From Hymenopus coronatus (lineage: Eukaryota > Arthropoda > Insecta > Mantodea > Hymenopodidae), in assembly GCA_030762935.1 (NCBI GenBank), contig CM060895.1, positions 29,006,501-29,070,500 on the forward strand: 64,000 bases of DNA, read 5' to 3'. How positions within the stretch are numbered: position 1 is the stretch's first letter; every line of letters starts with the position of its first letter. A program made the position numbers and the translations under genes. The notes beneath the pieces were generated by a model. That model saw only the letters and a program-made list of their open reading frames with translations. It did no database searches and was not told the DNA's origin. Below are positions 22,980 through 33,913 of this stretch, one piece after another.

Positions 22980-23850
22980 ATTTTCTGATTATGAGTTTAA
23001 CTGAAAGACATGGTTTATCAAGGGAAGATTTGCACATGTGCCAATCTGAAGAGATGTATCAAGTATACACATGAAGATGCTTTGTGCAGCTGTACACCAA
23101 TGTATCCTGTGGTTTCAGACTATCCTGGACTGATGTGTGCTAGTATGAGTCATTATGTAACAAAAACCTTGCATATTGCATGCTGTAGTAATGCAGAAGT
23201 GTTTCATTGCAATTGATTATTCACTACTTCTGTTCCCCATGGCCTTGACAAAGTTTACAGTATATTTCCTGAATGTGTGATCATACATTTTGCAAATAGA
23301 AATGGTTAAGCAGGGAAAGTTTAATTATAAGCAATCTGTATATCCAGTAGTATTAGTATATATGTCTGTTTTTGTAGCACTTTAATGTAGTCTATAGCCA
23401 TAATGTGTTGTGTATTCAAGCTGTGTTATACAAGTGATGTGTTCTGTGATGTGATGTGTGTCCAGAACTCACCAATGGGAATGGCTGCTTTTGATTTCCA
23501 TCCAATTATTATTCTTACTTTAATGTTAATTCACGTAATGCTTAATTTCATAATTAATTTTTTTTTTTCTCAGGCCAAGGAATTCACTTTTCTTCTCATA
23601 TGTTGTAGATATGTAATTCTTTCATCAATTTTTAACTTTAGGTGGGCATCTGTTTCCTATTTCCATATACAGATAATGCAACATCACTAACAACTTTAAC
23701 AAGTCTCTCAACAGCCTTAGCATGGTACTCAGGAGTCTCTAAGTCTGGGAAGATCTGCTATTCAAGAATTTCTGAATCTTATATATTTTGATATGGCTTA
23801 AAGTCTTAGGTTCTGTCACTGAGTTCTCTTCCTAATTAATCAAATCTATA
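22980..23850. other. Intronic sequence without recognisable features
   Basis: Several short open frames on the + strand show no familiar motif and no codon pattern distinct from the surroundings. Confidence 0.4.
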
Positions 23851-23857
23851 TGTCATG

Positions 23858-24360
23858 TACGAGGGCCATTTTTTTTTTCAACCTCCGATAGGCTATAAAT
23901 AAAAGACAAGTTCATAGAAAGCAGTTATTTTATTATTAAAAGTTTTGTACACTTATGGTTACTTTTCAACATAAGATTGAGACATTTATCGCACCTGTGC
24001 ACAAGCTTTGCAATATCTGCTTCAAAAAGTGTTGCCACCAATGATTTCAAATGAGCATTGACATTGTTTTGAACATCTTCGTACTTTACGACATTTGCAG
24101 AGAGCCATTCAAAACAAATGAAGAGGAATGCTGACTTCAGGAATTGTGTTGATCTATGACAGCATTCATCCACACACTGCTGGCACAACCCTTCGGCTCC
24201 TTGAACAATTTCAATGGGACATTTTCGATCATCCGCCATACAGTCCCAACCTGGCATCCTGCGACTTTCACCTTTTTCCTGAACTGAAGACATGGGCAGC
24301 ACTTTCAAACAAACAAAGATCTTCAAAACAAAGTTTTAAGTCTCTTAGACTTTTTCTGTA
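23858..24360. pseudogene. Mariner relic with an internal inversion
   Basis: The left edge CGAGGGCCATTTTTTTTTTC with CAACCTCCGA looks like a mariner terminus. The minus strand (about 24090-23940) encodes the C-terminal part, HLKSLVATLFEADIAKLVHR then CDKCLNL. The + strand (24133-24300) encodes the preceding part, LIYDSIHPHTAGTTLRLLEQ, then WDIFDHPPYSPNLASCDFHL and FPELKTWA (second and third catalytic Asp region). The two pieces are adjacent protein segments in opposite orientations, meeting near 24115-24130. Inactive. Confidence 0.75.
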
Positions 24361-25233
24361 GACATGTGGCTGTTTTTGGCATGGTGAAGCCCTCGAAAAT
24401 GGTTAGAAGTGTGTGGTGGCAATCAACATTCTCCTAGACTGTCCGAATTTAACTCAAACTCCAAGGTTGACAATTCAGATGTGTGTAATTTAAATTTCCT
24501 ACTAACTTGACAAACAACTCCATGATCTTAATTCAGTTGAAAAACTGAGGATTCTTTTCCCAGGCATTGAGTGTGAAGGTTATAAAACTTCTAATGGAAT
24601 AATTTCATAGAAGTAAGTAATAGAAGTATGGCTTTATTTCCCTACACAGCCTTAAATTAATAGATTCTCAATGCCATTCATGTTGATTAAATTATTGTTA
24701 GTTTTAGCATTACCATATCCACAAACTATTTCCTTATTAAATAAAAATATTCTAAAATGATTCCAATAATTATTACCAACAATAGCTCATCTATTTTAGA
24801 TGCATCTTATAAGGAGGATAGATTGGAAGTGATTTATCCAAGAGAATTGTCTTTATAGATATTGCTCTCACAACCAGCCTAAAGAGTCTAAATCAACATC
24901 TTATTTATTTGTTGTTATTTAAATTCTTTCTTGAGAAATACTGGGGAAATGGTGGGGGAAACTCGAAGAAACATTCTGCACTGCTGTATCATTTGCCTAG
25001 CCCTATCCTTTATTTTTCTGATTTTAAAGGTAACTATGTAACTTTATTTACCTTGAACAATCTTTATAAGATTTTGGATACTAATAACCACTGCTGGTAT
25101 GTGCCCATAAACTCTGCTACTACTACTAATAACATAGGTGCTAGAATGATTTTGATACCAATGTATTAGTAAATAATTAAAGTATGTTATTGTTGAGATG
25201 TTTTTAGTTATAAAATGAAGTTCATTTTTGTAG
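24361..25233. other. Intron 4 remainder without recognisable features
   Basis: AT-rich. Includes short open frames with no similarity that I recognise, and a CTACTACTACTAAT stretch near 25115. Confidence 0.4.
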
Positions 25234-25410
25234 GATGCTTATATAGGACTGGAGTTCTCTGGCCGTAATATCCATGGAGAACGTGTGATGGGAATGGTGG
25301 CCTCTAGTGCTCTTGGAAATGTTGTTATGGCAAACAGTCAGTTTCTGTGGAAAGTTCCTGATCAGTGGTCACTGGAAGAAGCAGCAACTATTCCAGTTGT
25401 ATATGGCACT
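25234..25410 (+). CDS. FASN: Fatty acid synthase exon (enoyl reductase, substrate-binding part)
   Basis: The acceptor is TTGTAG|GATGCT and the donor GGCACT|GTAAGC; exactly 59 codons, phase 0 to 0. It encodes IGLEFSGRNIHGERVMGM and then VPDQWSLEEAATIPVVYGT. The LGxEFSGR-like and AAxIPVxYxT stretches are conserved in FAS enoyl reductase and related quinone-reductase folds. Only 633 nt of intron separate it from the cofactor-binding exon. Confidence 0.96.
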
Positions 25411-26043
25411 GTAAGCACACTATACTGAACATAACTAGCAGGTTTCTGTTATTTGGCAGAATAATTTGTGTTTTAATTATTTTCCAACTTGTATAGAATA
25501 TTTTACCATGGTATTCACAGGCATAAACTGCATGCTCCTGGTGCTTCATTAATGTAGTTTATGTATTTTTACCTAAAACTTGATGTATAATAAACACATG
25601 CACCACACACATGCACACACTTTTCTGTTGCATTTCAAGTTCATATATATCCTTGTATGCTGCATTAGGAATCTTACCTGACATTGTACAATTATATTTT
25701 AATTACAACTGGGTGTTGTACTAATTTCATTAGCCTTACCCATAGTTTTTAAAACCTTGCTGTAAAATTATATAAAAGTTCTTTATGGTGAATTCTGCTT
25801 TGTACTCTATAGCTCCTATTTACTCAACCCCCATGATAGCCTAATTACAGATAAATAATCACCTGATGTTCACTAAAAATTGACAGATGTTATAATTCTG
25901 ATTTCTTTAACCCAAGCTCTGTCACTGTTCCAAATTCTGTATCAACCTGACTCCTGCCTTACATAAATCATGAGGAAAAACCAATTGCTATTCTTATGTG
26001 ACATATCTTTGTACATTGCATTTGTTTCTTCTTTCTGTTTAAG

Positions 26044-26220
26044 GCTTACTTTGCTTTTCTGATTGGTAAGCTGAAGAAGGGAGATACAGTGCTTATACAT
26101 GCAGGAACTGGAGGAGTGGGCCAAGCAGCAATTAATATCTGTCTTCATCTTGGTTGTACTGTCTTTACAACTGTTGGAACTCAAGAAAAAAGAGATTTCA
26201 TAAAAAGGAAATACCCACAG
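26044..26220 (+). CDS. FASN: Fatty acid synthase exon (enoyl reductase, NADPH-binding core)
   Basis: The acceptor is TTTAAG|GCTTAC and the donor CCACAG|GTAAGT; 59 codons, phase 0 to 0. It encodes AYFAFLIGKLKKGDTVLIHA followed by a glycine-rich loop GTGGVGQAAI, the Rossmann-fold NADPH-binding motif of the ER domain, and VGTQEKRDF, whose Lys sits where the family has a catalytically important lysine. All expected motif glycines are present, so nothing suggests loss of function. Confidence 0.97.
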
Positions 26221-26420
26221 GTAAGTATCAAAAAATGTTTGTTAATATTAATATATCAGGAAGCATAAATATGTAAAGAATATATTCTTACAAGTATTAC
26301 AAATAACAAGAAAAATCACTTTAAGTGAAATAACTTTAATAACCTTCGGAAATATGGAAAATAAAATGAAAGAAAGGATAAAAAATACAAATAAAAAGGT
26401 GTAAAAAAATAATGGAAACA

Positions 26421-26644
26421 TTCAAAATCTTCTCGGGCTTCTAGCCAGGTAATAACTTGGCTTGACACCAACGTTTCGAAGAAGTGCATCTTCCTCGTCT
26501 TCAGGGTGAAACCATCAGTTCACCCTGAAGACGAGGAAGATGCACTTCTTCGAAACGTTGGTGTCAAGCCAAGTTATTACCTGGCTAGAAGCCCGAGAAG
26601 ATTTTGAATTAACACGTCGCCAGGAAAGCTATAGTTCTTATTTT
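26421..26644. mobile_element. Perfect hairpin element, PLE terminus type, with 12-bp target duplication
   Basis: The arms 26421-26510 and 26519-26608 are perfect 90-nt reverse complements around the 8-nt loop ACCATCAG, followed by a 36-nt unpaired tail (26609-26644). Identical 12-bp flanks ATAATGGAAACA lie at 26409-26420 and 26645-26656. The arm carries CTTCTTCGAAACGTTGGTG, a sequence type found in Penelope-like element termini. No ORF; the element is 224 bp. Confidence 0.85.
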
Positions 26645-26659
26645 ATAATGGAAACAGTT

Positions 26660-27199
26660 TAGATGATGAACTAAGAGCTGAAGCTTTCCTGATGATGTAT
26701 TAACTCTAATTTTAGATGGTTTATTTCAAGCCTTAATCCTTCATATTATATGTCAATTTTGTTCAAATCTTTGGTTCCCCTAAACAAATTCAGTTTTCTT
26801 TTCCATTTTTTTTCATTTCTGATTTTATTTCTCCAATTTCTGCATTGCCGATTCTATTTTTTCCTCCAGCCTTTTTTCCATTCCAAATTTTATTTCTTCC
26901 ATTCCAAATTTAATTTCTGTCTTCATTTCTGCTTGCATATTTTCAATTCAGATTGCATTTCCCCAAGTAAAGTTTTCATCATTTCCTCTCTTTTGGCAAT
27001 CCTACTGCTGATTACCTATGTAACAAAAATCTGTTTTTAGTACTTAAAAACTGATTACAATGAATGTTTTTCATTTCAATGTTTCTAGTACAAATGCATA
27101 TCTCATCGTTTTGATGCTCACTCAACTCTTTGGCTCTTTTTAATCAAAGTGTATGCTTGGAACTCTTTCTCCATAACCTCAGAGTATGAGCTTCACTGT
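26660..27199. other. T/C-rich intron sequence
   Basis: The + strand is strongly pyrimidine-rich at 26750-26960 (repeated TTCCATT and TTTATTTC), giving a Phe-rich open frame that I regard as compositional, not a gene. Confidence 0.4.
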
Positions 27200-27520
27200 T
27201 CTGTTTATATAGCTGTTGATGATGTGGCAAGGAATTTCCAGGAATAGAAGTCATTATTGCTTGAGTACATTACACACAGGCATGACATTATAAGGCTTTG
27301 ATGTAATGCCTCCTCTCCGCACCTATTAAAATCATGGCATTTGTGACTATAATATGGAACTATAAATGGAAGACAATTAAGCATATGCAGTAATTAGCTG
27401 TGAACCATGGAAAGCAAACCATTCATAGATGTACAGCAATTCAGGATGGCAAGGTATAGGCATGTGCTTTTGGCACATAGTTACAGTAGAAAGGTGCATT
27501 AGGAAATGTTATTGTTTCCA
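27200..27520 (+). repeat. Interspersed repeat RepB, copy 2
   Basis: This matches the first 250 bp of the window in order, including GGCAAGGAATTTCCAGGAAT, AGAAGTCATTATTGC, AATTAGCTGTGAACC and GCAATTCAGGATGGCAAGGT. It contains about 90 bp not present in copy 1. Non-coding. Confidence 0.55.
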
Positions 27521-27959
27521 TAAGTTTTGATATTTTTTTTTTGGAAGTTTCAGTGTTTCCCCATTTCATGTTATAACTTTGTTATTCTTATGATACATAA
27601 CCCTGTTTTTTAAAGTCTGCGGGAATGTTCTTTAGTCAGGTTTTATAGCAAATTTCATCTTTGGGTAGAGAAAATGTAGGTCCTTCATTTTCTGAATCAT
27701 AATTCAATTGAATCCAAACACACATTTCAATTTCAAGACATTTTTGTTTAAGTTACCTGCAAAAAAAGCAGGTATACACTACCTTTCAGTATTCAAAATG
27801 TTGACAGAAAGCATAAGTTATGCATTAGCATATGTGAGGGGAAAAGATCTGTTCACTACACACTTGAAACTTAAACTAAAAATGTGTAATTTAACACATA
27901 TCATGTAAGATTAGGACTCACAGCAAATATAAATTATGAAGCCAGAAAAAATGTTATTA

Positions 27960-28245
27960 TTTAAATCTATATCGTTTGTGCAGTAAGTTCTATCTCTTAC
28001 AGTTTTCAAGTTATAAAAAATTAATTCAGAATGAAGATAACTTCACAAGCTTTCCCAGAAAATTAAAGATATACATTTTATTTGTAGTACAAGTAGTAAA
28101 TGCAAATGCACAAAAAAAAATATGTACTTTCTTTTTAAAAACTAAGTTTTTTGGGTTGTTTTTTTCGTTCAGGGGACTTAAAATTTTATATTTCCAGTGA
28201 AATCTCAGTATCATATTTTTGGGTGGAATGCAATTATTTGACTTC
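27960..28245 (-). repeat. RepA copy 5, partial
   Basis: Minus-strand RepA piece: plus-strand landmarks are GCAGTAAGTTCTATCTCTTA, AGAATGAAGATAACTTCACA, ATATACATTTTATTTGTAG and TTTTTGGGTGGAATGCAATT, the complements of RepA body and 5' sequence. The middle is deleted. Confidence 0.6.
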
Positions 28246-28499
28246 CTATACAGGTAAGCAGTAATGGAAAATTGTAATCTGATTAAATAAAATAAATCAG
28301 ACATTATATCATAAATGGGAATGTATAAATAAACAATAAAAACTTATATTAGTCATTTAATTTTTGTCTATTGTAATTGAATGGCTGCCCAGCCGGGGTA
28401 TCTAGCTATCAGTTTGTGACATTTTACTAAAAATCTGATTGAAAGATGTCTGAATACCAATTTCCCCTCAATCAACAAACGACAGCAGAGACATATGTT

Positions 28500-28960
28500 G
28501 CTACCATTTTTTTTATTTTTTTTTTTTTTATTATTTATTTTTTTTGGGAGGGAGCAAACTATGTTTACATTTTTTTTTCTGGATTTAGTGAAAGTTATCT
28601 ATAGATAGATCGATTGTTTATTAGTCTATTGAATACAATTATTCATGACTTCGTCAGTAAACTACATACATCAATCATACATTCTATCATCACATATTTA
28701 TATTATAAAACTCATCAACAGTGTACAGAGGATTAATCATCAATATTGATCTGAGCCCCCTCTTGAAACTCTGAAATGAAAGATGTTGTATGTATATAGG
28801 TAAGAAGTTAAAAAGTTTTAGTGAGATATAACAGAAACTATTTACACTTACACTATATTTACTTTTGGGTATATAAATATTTGAATTCTTCCGTGTTGGG
28901 TAATTATGTATATTGTCACAGGTAGTGAAATCATTAATATTTTTCATGACATAGCAATGT
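28500..28960 (-). pseudogene. Jockey-like LINE, 3' end fragment
   Basis: The minus-strand frame 28947-28690 gives NIHNYPTRKNSNIYIPKSKY then FCYISLKLFNFLPIYIQHLS and LYTVDEFYN. This is the last part of Jockey-type ORF2 proteins (ISLKLFNxLPxxIQ and YTVDEF). A T-rich run at 28507-28545 would be the poly(A) tail read on the plus strand. 5' truncated. Confidence 0.75.
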
Positions 28961-29495
28961 ACTACTAACCAGATCTTTAAATTTGAAAAAAATGAAAATA
29001 ATGACTTGCATGTAGTTTTGAAATGGATAACTTCTGACTAATGTCTATGTAAATTAAGAATCCCTATCTTCAGTAGTAAAAATCACGAGACTGGCTACAC
29101 TAACATGTATTGAGAACTGCTTCAGCTTGTCTTGAGACTCATCAGCATGACAAGAGAGAAGACCAGAGAAGTTTGTTGTAGTGACTTGTCCCCTTCATGT
29201 CTGGTCCTGAGAGTGTGCCCATTATACCATGTCAGTCATTCACACTACCACTACTTGAGAAAATAGGCTACATCACAAATAGTTAAGTTATATCACAATG
29301 AGCCAATGTTATATAATAACAATAGGCTAGAATGCAAATGATAATCAACTCATTATTTAAATGAAATTCTTTCTCCACAAATTTACTCTAGCCTAACTAG
29401 TCCATAGTATACGCCCCTGAATAACAGCGTTAGAGTGTTCCAAACAGCCATTTCTTTTGCAGATTTTGCTAATAGCTATTAAATATTAATTTCAG
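28961..29495. other. Intronic sequence without recognisable features
   Basis: Sequence between the LINE fragment and the exon at 29496. A less AT-rich stretch at 29080-29240 has no assigned identity. Confidence 0.4.
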
Positions 29496-29694
29496 TTAAC
29501 TGAAAGACACATTGGAAACTCTCGAGACACTTCATTTGAGCAGCTTATAATGGCAGAGACTGGAGGTCGAGGAGTAGACATTGTGCTTAATTCACTGGCA
29601 GAGGAAAAGTTACAAGCATCCTTGAGATGCTTAGCTCTCGGAGGCCGGTTCCTTGAGATTGGAAAATATGATATTATGAACAACTCCACTCTTG
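29496..29694 (+). CDS. FASN: Fatty acid synthase exon (enoyl reductase, after the NADPH loop)
   Basis: The acceptor is ATTTCAG|TTAACT and the donor CTTG|GTAAGT; 199 nt, phase 0 to 1. It encodes [39 protein letters not shown] and [11 protein letters not shown], all near-invariant in animal FAS. The Asp of VDIVLNSL matches the second residue implicated in ER catalysis. A 14.5-kb intron follows, holding a LINE of about 4.9 kb and the copia/hAT nest. Confidence 0.97.
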
Positions 29695-30057
29695 GTAAGT
29701 AAAGCATTGTTTCCAACAATAGTCATTATTATAAATTAATTGATACAAAACCCATCACTTCATAGAAATATACATTGATGTGATAGATGATAGATTTCTT
29801 GCTAGCTAACGCACCAGCTCAAACAGGCTCTTAGTTTAGTAGCAGATTTCTGTCAAGGACAGCATCTTAACATTTTTAGCAAGGTAATAAACACTAGTGT
29901 GTCCATTTTACAAAATCTATACTATCTCAAATCATTGACTTCACATATGCTACATTTATTTATTTATTTATGCTAAGCTTTATATAGGTGAATATGACCG
30001 GTGTTCAGCCCTGGCTCTTTACCGGTCATACTCATATTTTACAGTAGTTTATTAATT

Positions 30058-33000
30058 CTAGTTTATTACACCATTTTGTCTATTTACTGTCCATATCCAT
30101 TTATTTTTCACTTTGCATAAGAATTGTCCAATCTTCTTACTATCTTTTTGAAACATTTCAACTACTACTACATTTCTATCTATTTTAAACCATTTCTTAT
30201 TAATATACTCTTTTCTCCAAATTTCAGTCCCTTTACATTTAAATAAAATGTGTTCCATATCTTCATTTCCGCCACATATAGGACATTGATTTTGTGGAAT
30301 ACCTTTCCTTAAACCTTTTAATCTCCATACTCCTGCTTTCAGCCATGCAATACCTTCTCGCTCCTCTTTATTTGTCACATCAATGTACTTTTCCCTTCCC
30401 CATGAGACTTTCATTGGTATATAGAAAACTAAAGATCTCTTTTCAGTTATTTCACTAAATATTTTTTGTATTTCTATATCCTCAAATCTTTTCCTTGCCA
30501 ACTTCCAGAAGTTATTCACATTATTTTCTCTTCTTCTCCACATTTCCCCTAACCCACTACTTTCCAGGTTATTTCTGAGACAGTCTACCCATCCCTTGTT
30601 CTTTAAACTTTTCTCTTGATATACTAAACACTGTTTTAACAAATTCCTTTCTTCCAATTTCAATATTCTATGCCAAAATTTCAATGCCCTTTCCATAATC
30701 TTTCCCTTACTTGCCTCTCTACCCAGCTCTATTTGTGCTACCTGCCTAACAGTTGCATTTGGTAACCCCAGTATTTCTTTGCAAAATTTCCTATGCACCT
30801 CATCTATGCCTTCCCATCCTCCTTCTAATCCCCATACTTCTATCCCATATAGCATTTTTGCCTCTACCACCATATTGTACACTTTTTCTAACCATCTAAT
30901 ATTTATATTAGGTGCTTTGTATTTGCAACTTCTAATAGCTGATAAAGCTCCTTTTCCTTTTGCCAATGCAAATTTCTTTTGCTTTTCCCAATTGCCACCA
31001 CTATCAATTTTAACTCCTAGATAAATACATTCTCTCACTACCCTGTACTCCTTTTCATTCTCATTCTTCCTTTTTTCATACTTGCTCAATTTTCCCCCTT
31101 TTTTGAACACTACAATCTGCGTCTTGTCCTGGTTCACTTTTAAACTCCACTCTTAACAGTAATTATTTAATGTTTGCAAGGATTGTTTCAAGCCATTCAC
31201 TGTAATTGGACCTATAACTAGATCATCTGCAAATAGTAATCCTGGAATCTGAATATTATTAATTACTGGCATCGAGTTATTATTTCTCCCAATTTTTGTT
31301 AATACATATCTATATATAAATTGAATAGGACTGGACTTAACTTACATCCCTGTCTAAGGCCTTTCTCTTGTGGATTTCTCTTGTTACAACCCCTTCCTCC
31401 ACTCTTATACAAAAAGTATTTTCCTTATATAATGCTCTAAGGGTGTCCACCATTTGTTTACTCACTCCTTTAGTCAACAACTTATGCCACAGCAATTGAA
31501 GCTCTATCCTATCGTATGCTTTCTCTAAATCCACAAAAGCCATATATAACTTTCCTCTTTTGTCTTTCAAGTATTTATCTACCAGTGTTTTTATAATAAA
31601 TAAGTTATCAACTGTCCTCCTCCCTTTTCTAAAGCCCATCTGAAGTTCCAAGAGGATATTATATTCGTCAACCCATGTTTGTATCCTGCTTGCCATAATA
31701 CCAGTAAAATTTTTTCCTACATTTGATAATAATGCAATGCCTCTATAGTTATTTGGTTTGTCAACACTACCCTTGCCTTTGTATATTGGATGTATGATTG
31801 CTTTCCTCCACTTATCTGGTATATAACCCTTCACCTTAATTGTGTTAAATAAGTCTGCTAAAACCTTAACTCTGTTTATTTCAGTGCACCATTCCTTAAG
31901 GAACTCTGCTGGGATTCCATCTATTCCCGTTGCTTTATTTCTCTTCATTATTTTCACCTGTTGAATTATTTCTTCACTTCTTATTATATCATCGAGTACA
32001 TCTACATAGTTATTACCTATTTCCCAATTTCCTATCTCATTTTTACTCTTTTTCTCCCCATACAAATTTTTAAAATATTCCATCCATTCTCCTGGTTTTA
32101 TACTTGGTTTTGTTACATATTTATTATACATTGATTTCATAACCTTCCATATCTCATTTGCATTATTTTCATTTAGGATTCACATCAAATTGCTTTCATA
32201 TTTTTTCATCCAGCTTGTTTTCTTTTGTTCCAGTAATGAATTATATAAATCCCTCCCTTGCATATACTCTCTTTAATTCTATGTATCCTAATTCCCTCCA
32301 CTTTATGAGCAGCTGTTTGACTTGTCTTTTAGTTACTCTACATTCTTCTTCAAACCAGCCCTCATCTCTTTTGTAAACCTTCTTTCTCATTTTCATTTCC
32401 TCCCCAGCCCTTAGCATAATGATATTTAAGATATCCATAGCACTTTCAATTTCTTGTTCCTTTATCATAAAACTTATTCCACACTGACATATCTGGCCAT
32501 AATTAGAGTTTAGTTTAGTGTCTGCCTAAATTTATTGCAATACTCTTCCTTCCATTTGTATCTACTGTATTCTTCTATGTTACACTTTTCCTCCCTTAAA
32601 TTATAGACTATTTGCTCTGTGCATGTTTTTATGTCTACTATCAATGGAAAATGCCTACTGTTGGAACTTAAATTTAGTACCTTAAAATTACTTAAAATAT
32701 ACCCCATATTAATTGGCCATAATACATAATCAATCACGCTTTGACCATTATTACTAACATACATATATTCTCCATTCACATCTTCTCCATATTTCCCATT
32801 CAAAATATCAAAGGCATTCAATTCACAGAATTCTATAAATTTCATATACCCTTTATCAGCTATCTTATCTTTGCTGTATCTAATTTTCTCAGGTTTCTCT
32901 AATGTATCATTACTCATCCAGCTATTCCCTCCAATAACATCATTTTCGCCAATCCTAATGTTAAAGTCTCCCATTAATATAATCTCAGAATTACCATATC

Positions 33001-33913
33001 TCTCCTTTAAATGTTCTATTTCTATCTCTAGGTGTTTAAGGAGGTCCGGATTATGAAAGTGCGAAGGAAGAGGAGGATTGTATACTATGCCTATACATAT
33101 AACATTTTCAACTATTTGTTTCTCCTCTAATACAATCCATAGTATTTCTTTTCTCCTTGACCAAGTTTCTTTAACTCCTTTACTTAACGTCTTCTTTACA
33201 AAAAAGCCTATGCCTCCAGATGCCCTCCCCTTTCTTGCTACCTTATCTCCTTTTATCGCTACAAAATCAAAATCCTTTACGTAAACCTGGTCCTCTTTTA
33301 ACCATGTTTCAGCTATCGCGAGATAATCAAGTTTCGTCAATAATTGATTTAAACTCCCCACATATATTTTGTTTTTAACTCCCTCACAATTCCAGAATCC
33401 AAGCCTCCTTATATTCTCCCTTCCCTAAATTGAGCCTGATCTAAATCTAAATGTTTCTAGTGTTCTTTTACTCCTTAATTGTATCCCTTCTCCGGAAGGA
33501 ATAGCTTTATTTCTGTCTAAAACTAGAATGCTGCCATGTTCAGATGATATAATGCTGTCTTCTTCCCCTTCTGTATTCTCCCCGCTACTCTGTTGTCACG
33601 CCTTCTTTCCCTTCAAAGCCAAATTACGTGCTGCTATTACTTCCCCTCTTCTCGGTGACACTATTTACTTGGGTGACATCACTCTGGTGGCTCCTCCTCC
33701 TGTTGTTTCCTCTGTTGATGTCATTACTTCGTCAGCTGTTACTTCTCTCGTAAGGATGTTGGATGACGTCCTATCTGCATATGCCGTTCTCATATCCATG
33801 CTGACAGGCGGATTTCGGTTCAAACACACACTTTCCCCGTCTTCACCCACATCCATTCCTTTTTGCTTGGACTTTGATCTTCCTGTTGTACTTCCTAAAG
33901 TTGGCGTTGACAT
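30058..33913 (-). pseudogene. LINE ORF2: APE endonuclease, reverse transcriptase, zinc knuckle (broken)
   Basis: The ATG at 33913-33911 abuts the ORF1 stop. The first frame runs through in-frame stops at 33665-33667 and 33425-33427 into the endonuclease (33361-32510): LDYLAIAETWLKED, IILMGDFNIRIG, and SRHFPLIVD where the usual SDH is SRH. RT follows in other frames: NKATGIDGIPAEFLKEW, NYRGIALLSNVGK, MGFRKGRRTVDNLF, FVDLEKAYDR (32140-31337), FADD near 31222-31233, and KMLYGIEVWGLEG. The end has CPICGGNEDMEHILFKC, a CCHC knuckle (31137-30058). At least two stops and three frame changes make it inactive. Confidence 0.88.

Noticed and set aside
26521..26565. Complete hammerhead ribozyme
   Set aside because: Stem I, CTGANGA and GAAAC-like pieces are present, but the 10.1/11.1 pair is C-C and the best stem II consumes the G of GAAA, so it is kept only as a hypothesis.
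26750..27040. 96-residue Phe-rich open frame
   Set aside because: Explained by a pyrimidine-rich strand; no splice context or similarity.
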